Assembly: GCF_006265095.1 (NCBI RefSeq)
Contig: NZ_VCNK01000004.1
Span: 424,681-488,680, forward strand
Length of the DNA: 64,000 nucleotides
Direction of reading: 5' to 3'
Source: Phaeobacter sp. B1627
GTDB lineage: Bacteria; Pseudomonadota; Alphaproteobacteria; Rhodobacterales; Rhodobacteraceae
Part shown: positions 17,092 to 25,615 of the stretch, piece after piece
Position numbering within the stretch: position 1 is the stretch's first letter
Layout: every line of letters begins with the position of its first letter
The notes under the pieces: model-generated
The model's input: the letters and a program-made list of their open reading frames with translations, nothing else
Database searches by the model: none
What the model was told of the DNA's origin: nothing
Translations under genes and position numbers: made by a program

Positions 17092-17221
17092 GGCGGCCCT
17101 ACCTGCGGCGGCAGGGCCGGGGGGGAGGCCCGTGACCGGGCGGGGGCGGGACTGCGCCCTTGCCAAGGGGCCGTGCCGCGTGGTCTGTCTCGGGCAATGA
17201 CATCATCCCGCGAGAGACCGT

Positions 17222-18175
17222 ATGACACCGGACCAGAGCCCATCCCATTCCACCCATGACGCCGAAGCCGACGAGCGCAACGACCACATCAAGATCTATG
17301 TGAACGGAGAGATCGTCCCGCGCGACCAGGCGGTTGTATCGGTCTATGATTCCGGCTTCATGCTGGGCGATGGCATGTGGGAGGGGATGCGGCTCTATGA
17401 GGGCGAATGGGCGTTTTTCGACGCCCATATGGACCGGCTGTTCAATTCGCTGAAATCGGTCTCGCTGGAGATTGACATGGGGCCGGAGGACATCCGCAGG
17501 ATCCTTGATGAGACGGCGGCGGCCAATGGGATGACGGGCGATGCGCATTGTCGGCTGATGATCACCCGGGGCCGCAAGGCAAAGCCGTTTCAACACCCGA
17601 GCCTGTCGCGCTGGGGGCCGACCGTGGTGGCCATCGTCGAGCATTCCAGACCGGCCGAGAGCCTCGCCAGTCACGGCATCAGGCTGGCCACCGTGCCACA
17701 GGTGCGGGGGCTGCCGATGAGCCAGGACGCCAAATACAACAGCCATTCAAAGCTGAACTGCGTGATCGCCTGTCTGCAGGCCGGACAGGCCGGCGCCGAC
17801 GAAGGGCTGATGCTGGACCCGCATGGGTTCGTGAACACCACCAACGCCTGCAACTTCTTTATCGTGCGCCGGGGCGAGGTCTGGACCTCGACCGGGGACT
17901 ATTGCATGAACGGGGTCACCCGGCAGAACGTGATCGACCTGTGCCGGGCCAATGATATCCCGGTGTTTGAAAAGAACTATTCGCTCTACGAGGCCTATGG
18001 CGCCGACGAGGCCTTCCTGACCGGCACCTTCGGCGCGCAGACGCCCGTGGCCTCGATCGATGGCAAGGCGATTGGCTCTGGCGAGCGCCCGCTCACCGCC
18101 CGCATTCGCGCGCTCTACAAGGAGCTGGTGGCGACAACGGTTGCCGCACAGGCGCAGTCACGCAGCAGCAGCTGA
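17222..18175 (+). CDS. class IV aminotransferase (D-amino acid / branched-chain type)
   Basis: A 317-residue fold-type IV PLP enzyme. The catalytic Lys is in KYNSHSKLNCV (~residue 181); the N-terminal motif VSVYDSGFMLGDGMWEGMRLYEG and the phosphate-binding region near the C terminus (LTGTFGAQTPVASIDG) are typical. The substrate could be D-alanine-type, branched-chain or aminodeoxychorismate; the motifs do not decide it. About 20 polar residues at the N terminus precede the conserved IKIYVNGEIV, so the real start may be later than ATG 17222. It converges on the oligopeptide-type operon with nine bases between stop codons. Confidence 0.88.
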   Translation: MTPDQSPSHSTHDAEADERNDHIKIYVNGEIVPRDQAVVSVYDSGFMLGDGMWEGMRLYEGEWAFFDAHMDRLFNSLKSVSLEIDMGPEDIRRILDETAAANGMTGDAHCRLMITRGRKAKPFQHPSLSRWGPTVVAIVEHSRPAESLASHGIRLATVPQVRGLPMSQDAKYNSHSKLNCVIACLQAGQAGADEGLMLDPHGFVNTTNACNFFIVRRGEVWTSTGDYCMNGVTRQNVIDLCRANDIPVFEKNYSLYEAYGADEAFLTGTFGAQTPVASIDGKAIGSGERPLTARIRALYKELVATTVAAQAQSRSSS

Positions 18176-18184
18176 GACGGGCCG

Positions 18185-19219
18185 TCATTGCGTCGGCGCG
18201 GCCGTGGGAGCCTCGACCGGTGTGCGCAGGAGATCCTGCCAATGATGGCAGCTGACCATATGGCCGCTGGCGTCTTTCTCTGCTTCGGGCGCCGCGCGTC
18301 TGCACAGGTCGCTGGCAAAGGCGCAGCGGGGATGAAAGGTACAGCCCGAGGGCTGGTTGGTGGGGGAGGGGATCTCGCCCTTCAGGACCTGCGCCCGGCC
18401 GCGGTCGTCGGGGTCCAGCGAGGGGATCGCGGAAAACAGCGCCTGTGTGTAGGGGTGGCGGGGGGCATGGAACAACGCCCGCGTCGGTGCGCTTTCGACG
18501 ATCCGCCCGAGATACATCACCGCCACATGGTCACAGGTATGGGCCACCACGCTGAGGTCGTGGCTGATGAACAGGAAGGTGATCCCGAGATCGCGCTGCA
18601 GCGCCTTCAGAAGGTTCAGGATATCGGCCTGGATCGACACATCCAGAGCGGCCACCGCCTCGTCCGCGACCACGAATCTGGGGCCGCAGACCAGCGCCCG
18701 CGCAATGGAAATCCGCTGCCGCTGACCGCCGGAAAACGCATGGGGGAAACGGCGCAGATGTTCAAGATTGAGCCGGCAGGTCGCCGCCACCTCGCGCACG
18801 CGGGCGTCGGTTTCCTCGCGGGTTCTGGTCAGCCCCATGACCTCCAGCGGTTCGGCGATAATGTCGCGCACGGTCATCCGGGGCGAGAGCGCCGCATAGG
18901 GGTCCTGAAAAATCAGCTGCGCCCGGCGGCGATAGTCCTTCAGCGCGGCGCCGCTGAGCGTGCCGAGATCGAAGCGTTTGTCGCCATCGTCATAGCTGGC
19001 CGTGCCGCCGGTCACCGGAACCGCCTGCAGCAAGGCCCGCCCGAGCGTGGTCTTGCCGGAGCCGCTTTCGCCGACGACGCCAAAGAAGGCGCCCCGGGGA
19101 ATATCGATGGAGATCCCGTCCACGGCCTTCAGGACGTCCTTTTGAAACGGGCCTTTGCGGATGGAAAACCCCACCTGCAGGTCCGTCGTTGAGATCAATG
19201 TCTCCGAAAGCGGGCTCAT
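18185..19219 (-). CDS. oligopeptide/dipeptide-type ABC transporter ATPase (OppF/DppF-like)
   Basis: A 344-residue ATPase. Walker A is GESGSGKTTLGRALL, the signature is FSGGQRQRISIARAL, and Walker B is FVVADEAVAALDVSIQ, where the residue after DE is Ala in place of the usual Pro. The C-terminal oligopeptide-family extension with conserved cysteines (GCTFHPRCAFASDLC) is present, a likely Fe-S or structural motif. ATG 19219 shares ATGA with the preceding ATPase gene. It is the last gene of a five-gene transporter operon. Confidence 0.92.
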   Translation of the reverse strand: MSPLSETLISTTDLQVGFSIRKGPFQKDVLKAVDGISIDIPRGAFFGVVGESGSGKTTLGRALLQAVPVTGGTASYDDGDKRFDLGTLSGAALKDYRRRAQLIFQDPYAALSPRMTVRDIIAEPLEVMGLTRTREETDARVREVAATCRLNLEHLRRFPHAFSGGQRQRISIARALVCGPRFVVADEAVAALDVSIQADILNLLKALQRDLGITFLFISHDLSVVAHTCDHVAVMYLGRIVESAPTRALFHAPRHPYTQALFSAIPSLDPDDRGRAQVLKGEIPSPTNQPSGCTFHPRCAFASDLCRRAAPEAEKDASGHMVSCHHWQDLLRTPVEAPTAAPTQ

Positions 19220-20211
19220 GCGCAGTGCTCCCCTTCGCTGAGGTGGCAGGCAAGGCGGTGCTCTGGTCCGGTCTGTGTCCAAATCGGTGCGGTCGTCGCG
19301 CAGGTCTGTGGCAGCGCCCTGTCACAGCGGGTGTGGAACACGCAGCCCGACGGACGTTCCAGCGGCGACGGTATATCGCCCGGCACCGGCCGGAGCGGCG
19401 CGTCCAGATCGTCGAGTTTCGGCAGCGCGTCCAGCAGCCCCTGCGTATAGGGATGGGCCGGGCGGCGCAGGACCTCGCGGACGGGGCCTGTCTCCACCAT
19501 CCGTCCGAGATACATCACCGACACGTTGTCCGCCGTCTGGGCCACCACCCCGAGGTCATGGGTGATGAAGATGATCCCCATGCCGAAGTCCTTGACCAGC
19601 TCCTGCATCAACTGGATCACCTGTGCCTGAATGGTCACGTCCAGCGCGGTTGTCGGCTCGTCCGCGATCAGCAGCCGCGGTCTGGTCGACAAGGCCATGG
19701 CGATCATCGCGCGCTGGCGCATCCCCCCCGACAGCTCGAACGCATATTGGTTGAACCGGGTGGAGGCATCGGAAATGCCGACCCGGTTCAGCATCTCCAC
19801 CGAGAGCTCTCTGGCCTGGGCTTTGGACAGGTCGGTATGGACCTGCAACTGTTCCACCATCTGGCTGCCGATGGTCAGGGCGGGGGCAAAGCTGGCCATC
19901 GGTTCCTGAAAGATCATCGACACCGCCCCGCCCCGCACCACCCGCATGTCGCGGGCGCGCCGCAGCGCCAGCACATCCACGTCACCGTCGTCGAGATGCA
20001 GCGTGATGCGGCTGTCTGCGCCATAGACGGCATTCGGGGCGTTCAGCATCATCAGCGCCTTGGCGGTGACCGATTTGCCCGATCCGCTCTCGCCCACCAG
20101 CCCCATCACCTCGCCGCGCCCGAGCGTGAAGGAAATGTCATCGACGGCGGTGATCAGCCCCTCGTCGGTGCGGAACTGCAGGGTCAGGTTCTCAACACTC
20201 AGGAGGCTCAT
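19216..20211 (-). CDS. oligopeptide/dipeptide-type ABC transporter ATPase (OppD/DppD-like)
   Basis: A 331-residue ATPase with Walker A GESGSGKSVTAKALM, signature LSGGMRQRAMIAMAL, Walker B LLIADEPTTALDVTIQAQ and the OppD-family C-terminal cysteine region SGCVFHTRCDRALPQTC. Start ATG 20211 overlaps the end of the permease gene (ATGA), with AGGAGG just upstream on the coding strand. It forms the heterodimeric motor with the OppF-like protein. Confidence 0.92.
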   Translation of the reverse strand: MSLLSVENLTLQFRTDEGLITAVDDISFTLGRGEVMGLVGESGSGKSVTAKALMMLNAPNAVYGADSRITLHLDDGDVDVLALRRARDMRVVRGGAVSMIFQEPMASFAPALTIGSQMVEQLQVHTDLSKAQARELSVEMLNRVGISDASTRFNQYAFELSGGMRQRAMIAMALSTRPRLLIADEPTTALDVTIQAQVIQLMQELVKDFGMGIIFITHDLGVVAQTADNVSVMYLGRMVETGPVREVLRRPAHPYTQGLLDALPKLDDLDAPLRPVPGDIPSPLERPSGCVFHTRCDRALPQTCATTAPIWTQTGPEHRLACHLSEGEHCA

Positions 20212-21368
20212 TTCCGGGTCTCCGAATAGGGGTCTGCCGCGTCGCGCAACCCGTCGCCGACAAAGACGAAGGCCATGACCAGCGCGATGAAAAACAGCAC
20301 CGGAATGAAATACCACTGATAGTTCAGCAGCACGTCGGATTTGGTGACATTCTGCAGCATCACCCCGAGCGAATTCACCGGATCCTTGAGCCCCAGCCCG
20401 ATGAAGCTGAGGGCGGTTTCCGACAGCACCATATAGGGGAATGAGATCACCAAATCGACGATGATGTAGCTGGTGAAACTGGGCAGCAAATGGCGACGGA
20501 TCACATGGGCAGGAGAGGCGCCCGCCAGTTGCGCCGCCAGCACGTAGTCCTGATTGCGCTCGGTCAGCAGATGGGTGCGGATGCGGCGTGCCAGGGTCGG
20601 CCAGCCGATCAGACCGAGGATCATCGAGATGAAGAAAAACCGCATCTCGGCCGACCACTCCGCCGGGATGAAGGCCGCGATGGCCATGAACAGCGGGATC
20701 GCGGGCACGGTGCGGATCGCATCCGTCACCATCTGGATCACACTGTCGAGCCAGCCACCGTAGAACCCCGACACGCCGCCGATCACCAGCGCCAGCACAA
20801 AGGAGATCACCACGCCCATTGTCCCCACCTGCAGCGAGGTCCAGACCGCATGCAGGGTGCGCGAAAAGATGTCCTTGCCTGCCGCATCGGTGCCAAAGAG
20901 ATGGAGATAGCCCTCCTCCATGCCAAACAGATGCAGCGATCCCGGGATCAGCCCAAACAGCCGGTAGCTGTCGCCCTTGACGAAGAACTGCACATACAGG
21001 CGTTCGTCCTCATTGATCTTTTCCACCCAGCGGAAATTCGTCGCCAGAGACCGCTCGCGGGTCACCGGATGCATGAAGGGACGCAAGCTGCAGCCGTTTT
21101 TGTCGCAGAACTGCGGGATCTGCGGCGCGCCGTTCAGATAGTCGGCATCCCGGCCCTTGGCGGTGGGATCATAGGGCGACAGAAAGGGAGCAAACAGTCC
21201 CGACAGGATCAACAGCAGCAGCACCCGCGCGGCGATCATCGCGGCGCGTTGCCTGCGAAACCGGGCCCAGATCAGCTGACCCTGCGAGGCGGTGAAATAG
21301 GCCTGTTTCTTGGCATCCAGCGCGGCCTCATCGGCGGCGGTTTGCGGGTCCTGAGACAGATCGGTCAT
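20208..21368 (-). CDS. oligopeptide-type ABC transporter permease (OppC/DppC-like) with long periplasmic insert
   Basis: A 386-residue permease, about 85 residues longer than typical DppC. After helix 1 (~44-62) a region of roughly 110 residues (YDPTAKGRDADYLNGAPQIP to LFGMEEGYLHLFGTD) lies outside the membrane before the remaining five helices. The EAA-type ATPase-contact loop is around LAAQLAGASPAHVIRRHLLP (~285). Such inserts occur in a subgroup of this family that works with large binding proteins, which fits the 679-residue receptor encoded here. Seven bases separate it from the OppB-like gene. Confidence 0.9.
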   Translation of the reverse strand: MTDLSQDPQTAADEAALDAKKQAYFTASQGQLIWARFRRQRAAMIAARVLLLLILSGLFAPFLSPYDPTAKGRDADYLNGAPQIPQFCDKNGCSLRPFMHPVTRERSLATNFRWVEKINEDERLYVQFFVKGDSYRLFGLIPGSLHLFGMEEGYLHLFGTDAAGKDIFSRTLHAVWTSLQVGTMGVVISFVLALVIGGVSGFYGGWLDSVIQMVTDAIRTVPAIPLFMAIAAFIPAEWSAEMRFFFISMILGLIGWPTLARRIRTHLLTERNQDYVLAAQLAGASPAHVIRRHLLPSFTSYIIVDLVISFPYMVLSETALSFIGLGLKDPVNSLGVMLQNVTKSDVLLNYQWYFIPVLFFIALVMAFVFVGDGLRDAADPYSETRK

Positions 21369-21375
21369 GCGGGCC

Positions 21376-22380
21376 TCATTTCAGGATGGACTTGCGGACG
21401 CGCGGATCGATGACCGCGAGCAGGATATCGGTGGCGAAATTCAGCGCCACGATGGTGGCGGTCAGCAGGAAGATGATCGCCCCCGCCAGCTGCTGATCGT
21501 TCGACCGGGCCAGCGCATCCAGCAGCAGCGACCCGGCATCGGTCAGGGTCAGGATCACCGCCACGATCGGCAGCTCGTTGAAGATCCGATTGAGGTCAAA
21601 CCCCACCGAATTGACGATCGGCCCCAGCGCGTGCCGGGCCGGATAGCGCCACAACAGGCGGCGTCCGGTGATGCCGCGGGCGGCGGCGGCGGTGACATAG
21701 AGCTTGCCCAGCTCATCCGACATCAGCGCCCGCACCGTCTGCAGCGCAAAGGCGGTGGCGGACCAGCCGAGGATGAAGATCGGCAGCCAGATGTGGCTCA
21801 GCAGATCCAGCAGTTTGGCCCAGCTCCAGTCGGCGTTTTTGTACTCCGGCGACAGCAGGCCGGTCAGGGTCTCGCCGAAATAGACGGTCGAGACCAGCAT
21901 GATGATCAGCGCCAGCAGGAAGTTCGGCAGGGCGAGGCCAAGGTAGCTGACGATGCGCAGGCTGTTGTTGGCGAGCGCATTGTTCGACGCCGCCGACAGG
22001 ATGCCCACCGGCACGGCAATGGCATAGGCCAGACAGAGCGCCCCGAAACAGATCGCCAGCGAAAACCAGAATTTATCGCCCAGCAGATCGGCAATATTCA
22101 CCCTGAGGATGCAGCTGTCGCCGAAATCACCGCGAAAGGCGCCGCCCAGCCAGCTGGTCCAGCGGGTGACGAAGGGCCGATCCAGCCCGAGCCGGGCGCG
22201 CTCGGCGTCGATGGCCTCCAGTGTGATCGCTTCGCCTTGGGTGTTCTTGTAGGCCATGTAGCGCTCGGCGCAGTCACCGGGCACCAGTTCCATCAGTGTG
22301 AAAACGACAAAGGACACGATCAACAGCGTGATGAACGCCATGATCGCGCGGGTGGCGGTGAAACGTGCAAACTGGATCAT
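21376..22380 (-). CDS. oligopeptide-type ABC transporter permease (OppB/DppB-like)
   Basis: A 334-residue permease with six hydrophobic helices. The N terminus MIQFARFTATRAIMAFITLLIVSFVVF and the FTLMELVPGD motif are typical of DppB; the ATPase-contact loop is VTAAAARGITGRRLLWRYPARHAL (two segments, ~205-230). ATG 22380 matches the family start; a TTG at 22422 in frame is unlikely. A strong double hairpin lies in the 100-bp gap separating it from the binding-protein gene. Confidence 0.92.
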   Translation of the reverse strand: MIQFARFTATRAIMAFITLLIVSFVVFTLMELVPGDCAERYMAYKNTQGEAITLEAIDAERARLGLDRPFVTRWTSWLGGAFRGDFGDSCILRVNIADLLGDKFWFSLAICFGALCLAYAIAVPVGILSAASNNALANNSLRIVSYLGLALPNFLLALIIMLVSTVYFGETLTGLLSPEYKNADWSWAKLLDLLSHIWLPIFILGWSATAFALQTVRALMSDELGKLYVTAAAARGITGRRLLWRYPARHALGPIVNSVGFDLNRIFNELPIVAVILTLTDAGSLLLDALARSNDQQLAGAIIFLLTATIVALNFATDILLAVIDPRVRKSILK

Positions 22381-22414
22381 CAGACCTGGCGCTCCCTGAG
22401 GCCGACTTGGCGGG

Positions 22415-22455
22415 GTCTTCAACCGAAGACATGCGGGCGCCCTCGCGCCCGCATG
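22415..22455 (-). other. double intercistronic hairpin between binding-protein and permease genes
   Basis: Read on the coding strand, a perfect 11-bp stem CATGCGGGCGC / GCGCCCGCATG with a 4-nt loop (22430-22455) is followed by a 6-bp stem GTCTTC / GAAGAC with a 4-nt loop (22415-22430). It begins 26 bases after the binding-protein stop. There is no U-run. It probably stabilises the upstream message or attenuates readthrough, setting receptor excess over permease; this role is inferred. Confidence 0.7.
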
Positions 22456-22480
22456 CAGAAGTATTTCCTATCGGGCAGGC

Positions 22481-24520
22481 TCAGTCAGCCAGAAACCACT
22501 GATGGGCGCGATAGGGATAGCTACGGTAGTATTCGTAGGAGGAGGTCCTGAACTCCGGCACGTTCTTCAGGTCGGCGTCCACATAGACCGGGGCGGGCGC
22601 CAGCACGGTGCCGATCAGCAGCAGGTTGCCGGTCATCTTCTCGACCATCTCCACGGCGGCTGCATTGGAGGCGTCAGACCCGGGAACCGAAGACTGGTAG
22701 ATCGCCAGCGCGTCCATGACCTCGGTCGCCCATTGCGGCGGCTCGATACCGGCGGCGCCATCCGAGCTGATGTATTCAGCCCAGCCCATCGCGGGACGGA
22801 TGCCGAAGTAGTCGGAATAGGGCGGCACCCAGTTTTGATTGTCCCCCAGAATGGTGCCCGCAGGTTGCCCCATCCCCCAGGACAGAACCTCCAGCTGGTT
22901 GGCCGATTGCGCCGAGCGATACTCGTCCGAGGTGACTTCCTTGGCCTGGGTCTCGATGCCGATGTCGGTCCAGTTCCGCGCGATCAGCTCGGCCAGGGAA
23001 GCGGCGGTGGACTGGGTGGAGAACTGCCAGTTCAGCACCAGACGCTCGCCATTGGGCAGGTCGCGCATGCCGTCGCCATCCTGGTCCACGACGCCGATTT
23101 CATCCAGCAGCGCCCTGGCCTTGTCCGCATCGAACTCGGCGGCATGGGACTGCCATTTGCTGTCGATGAATTCGGGAAGCGGCGAGAAGCCGACATATTG
23201 CTGCGGCGTGCCCATGCCGAAATACACCGTCTCGTTCAGCTCGGCGCGATTGATGGCGACGGACATGGCGGTGCGGAAGTTCAGGTCGTTGAAGAGATCC
23301 CGTTTGGCGTCGTCCTCATGGGTGACATTGAAGGCCAGCGTGACCATGGAAATCGTCGGCTTGATGTCGATCGTGTAGCCGCCCTTTTCCTGATTCTCCA
23401 GCAGCAGCGGCGCGTTGTCCAGCGATACCGCCTGCGTCTTGTAGGAGACCTCGCCGTTGATCATCTTCAGGTTTCGCACTTCGGCGTCGCCAATGTAGGT
23501 CTCGTTCAGCTCACTGATATAGGGCAGCTGGTTGCCTGCTGTATCCACCATGAAGAAATAGGGGTTGGCGACGAAATGGCGCCCCTCGGCGGTTTCGTCC
23601 ACCAGGATATGGCTTTCAAGGGTGGGCGTCGTGGCCTTGGGCAGGCCCGCCAGCTTGTCACCGGCCGTCAGCATCGGCGAGGGTGTGTCGGTCCAGTCGG
23701 AGTTGCCGTAATAGGCCTTGATCAGGTCATAGCCGCCTTCATAGCCAAGCGCGCGGGCCTTTTCATCCGCATCCGCAGCAAGGGCGGGGTGGAACTGGCC
23801 AAAGAAATGTTTGGGCTGATACGGCTGCACATAGGAGGAGGCAAAGGTCTCCAGCAGGCCGGGCTTGGGGGCCTTCAGGGTGAACTGAACGGTGGTCTCA
23901 TCCAGCGCCACAACCTCCATCGGTTCGCCACCGGCCAGAGCATAGCCCTTGGCTTCGGCGATGACATTGGTGTCCATCATCAGATTGTCGTACCAGAACA
24001 CCACATCCGCAGCGGTGAAGGGCATGCCGTCGGACCATTTGTGACCCTTGCGCAGAGACACGGTCAGCTGGGTGAAATCATCGTTCCACTCCCAGGATTT
24101 GGCGACGTTCGGCACGATCGTCTGCAGGTCATCGGAGTAGCGCACGAGGTTGACGTGGCGGACCGACAGGAAGTCCGAGGTGCCGCTTTCGGTGGCATTC
24201 GACAGCGCCTCGAAGGTGCCGCCGTATTGGCCGATCTCATCGTAGGGCGCGACCACCAGCGGCTCCGCCGGCAGGCGCTCGGCCAGCGCCGGGAGGTCGC
24301 CGTTGCCTTTGATCTGCGCGTTCATCTCCGACATCGCCGGGTTGGTCGCAAAGCTCAGTTCGCAGGAGGCAGCCTCCTGAAACGCGGCCAGATCATATTG
24401 CTGCGGATAGGCGCCGGCGGCGATGCCCTGCGGATCTGCCACGGTGACGGCCGGGCAGGCTGCAGCGACAAGACCCGGAAGGGCCATCCCGGCTGCACTC
24501 ATGAGAAGTAGCTTTTTCAT
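22481..24520 (-). CDS. large periplasmic substrate-binding protein of an oligopeptide-type ABC transporter (SBP family 5)
   Basis: A 679-residue receptor, well above the usual ~530 of the family. A signal peptide (KKLLLMSAAGMALPGLVAAA) precedes Cys22. The family 5 signature is around LRKGHKWSDGMPFTAADVVFWYDN (~155-180), and later segments (AMSVAINRAELNETVYFG) are also typical. GGAGGAACAGGAACT precedes ATG 24520. Large members of this family often bind oligosaccharides, glycosides or modified peptides instead of plain di-/oligopeptides. The DeoR-type regulator just upstream also hints at a sugar-derived ligand; that is inference. Confidence 0.9.
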   Translation of the reverse strand: MKKLLLMSAAGMALPGLVAAACPAVTVADPQGIAAGAYPQQYDLAAFQEAASCELSFATNPAMSEMNAQIKGNGDLPALAERLPAEPLVVAPYDEIGQYGGTFEALSNATESGTSDFLSVRHVNLVRYSDDLQTIVPNVAKSWEWNDDFTQLTVSLRKGHKWSDGMPFTAADVVFWYDNLMMDTNVIAEAKGYALAGGEPMEVVALDETTVQFTLKAPKPGLLETFASSYVQPYQPKHFFGQFHPALAADADEKARALGYEGGYDLIKAYYGNSDWTDTPSPMLTAGDKLAGLPKATTPTLESHILVDETAEGRHFVANPYFFMVDTAGNQLPYISELNETYIGDAEVRNLKMINGEVSYKTQAVSLDNAPLLLENQEKGGYTIDIKPTISMVTLAFNVTHEDDAKRDLFNDLNFRTAMSVAINRAELNETVYFGMGTPQQYVGFSPLPEFIDSKWQSHAAEFDADKARALLDEIGVVDQDGDGMRDLPNGERLVLNWQFSTQSTAASLAELIARNWTDIGIETQAKEVTSDEYRSAQSANQLEVLSWGMGQPAGTILGDNQNWVPPYSDYFGIRPAMGWAEYISSDGAAGIEPPQWATEVMDALAIYQSSVPGSDASNAAAVEMVEKMTGNLLLIGTVLAPAPVYVDADLKNVPEFRTSSYEYYRSYPYRAHQWFLAD

Positions 24521-24589
24521 AGTTCCTGTTCCTCCAGAACCAATCAGACTGGTTTGGGCGACATCGCCCGGCTTTACAGGCCTACCCCG

Positions 24590-25393
24590 TTATCGAGCTT
24601 CCGCTTCAGTCATTGCCGGGATGGCTGCATGAGTTGTGATCCCCCAGCGGGCCAGCGCATCGGCCAGTGCGGGATCGGGATCTCTTTCGGTGACAAAATC
24701 GGTGATCAGCGCCGGCGGGCAGGCCACGAAAGGCGCCCGTTTGTTGAGCTTTGACAGGTCGGCGACCACGATGACCCGCTCGGCCTGTCCGGCAATGGCG
24801 CGGGTGAGGTCGGCCTCCAGCGCGTTGCCGGTGACAAAGCCGTGCTGCGGCGACACACCATCTGCACCGACGATCAGCGCGTCATAGGAAAACTGCTGGG
24901 CCAGGGCCTCGGCGGTGCGGCCAAAGCTGCCGCGTTCGGCGCGCATCACCTCGCCGCCGGTCAGAAACACCCGGCTGCCGTTGTTGCCCGCCAGCGACGC
25001 AATCGCGGGGATCGAATTGGTGACAACCGTCAGGCCACTGAGGCGGCGCAGTTGTTCCGCAACATAGGTGGTGGTGGAGCCGACATTGAGAAAAACCGTC
25101 ATCTTGTCGGCGATCAGAGCCGCAGCCTTGCGCGCGATGTCTGATTTTGCGGTGGCGTTTTTCTCCAGCGCGCTGGAGTAGATCGGCGCGTCCTGCGGGT
25201 GGCTCAGATAGGTGCCGCCATGCACCCGTTCGACCTTGCCCGCCTGCGCCAGCGTGCGCACGAGGCGGCGCACGGTCTCCTCCGACACCCCGAGGGCATG
25301 GGCGATCTGGGCATTGCGTGCGGATCCGCCAAAACGCGCCAGCACCTCGAGGACCTCATGGCCGCGATGCGGAATCTTGTCGCTGTCGTCCAT
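24590..25393 (-). CDS. DeoR family transcriptional regulator
   Basis: A 267-residue repressor. The N-terminal DeoR helix-turn-helix (~8-60) includes ARNAQIAHALGVSEETVRRLVRTL and the hinge VERVHGGTYL; the C-terminal DeoRC sugar-phosphate sensor domain (75-230) contains FLNVGSTTTYVAEQL and LIVGADGVSPQHGF. ATG 25393 fits the family N terminus; the frame runs on to 25510 without homology. It is co-directional with the transporter 69 bp downstream, so it most likely controls that operon in response to a phosphorylated sugar or related metabolite. Confidence 0.9.
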   Translation of the reverse strand: MDDSDKIPHRGHEVLEVLARFGGSARNAQIAHALGVSEETVRRLVRTLAQAGKVERVHGGTYLSHPQDAPIYSSALEKNATAKSDIARKAAALIADKMTVFLNVGSTTTYVAEQLRRLSGLTVVTNSIPAIASLAGNNGSRVFLTGGEVMRAERGSFGRTAEALAQQFSYDALIVGADGVSPQHGFVTGNALEADLTRAIAGQAERVIVVADLSKLNKRAPFVACPPALITDFVTERDPDPALADALARWGITTHAAIPAMTEAEAR

Positions 25394-25615
25394 GGGGCGC
25401 GGCCTTTGTGCGATTCTACCTGCCCCACAAAAGTGCACGAGGACGTGACAGTTTTGTGTATTATTTTTCGGCTGATGACCGTTTTCGACCGTATCCCGCC
25501 CAAAATCCAAGCGTGAGCCTATCGAAATTGCCAGTTATCTATCTGGAAACAAACAGCATTCTAAATTTTCATCAAACCCACAAATAAACACAATCCCGCA
25601 GGGCAGGGCGCGTGC
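25394..25615. promoter_or_regulatory. AT-rich spacer upstream of the DeoR regulator
   Basis: A 222-bp gap between the sulfatase-family gene stop and the DeoR gene start, both leftward. It is the most AT-rich stretch in this part (25440-25600) and so the likely promoter/operator of the DeoR-transporter operon. I could not single out an operator or clear -10/-35 pair. Confidence 0.4.

Noticed and set aside
22445..22470. GAAGTATTTCC after the GC hairpin as an eighth copy of the palindromic family
   Set aside because: Only about seven bases match the core and the GGGAAAAGATGAA part is missing; I keep it as a separate intercistronic hairpin.
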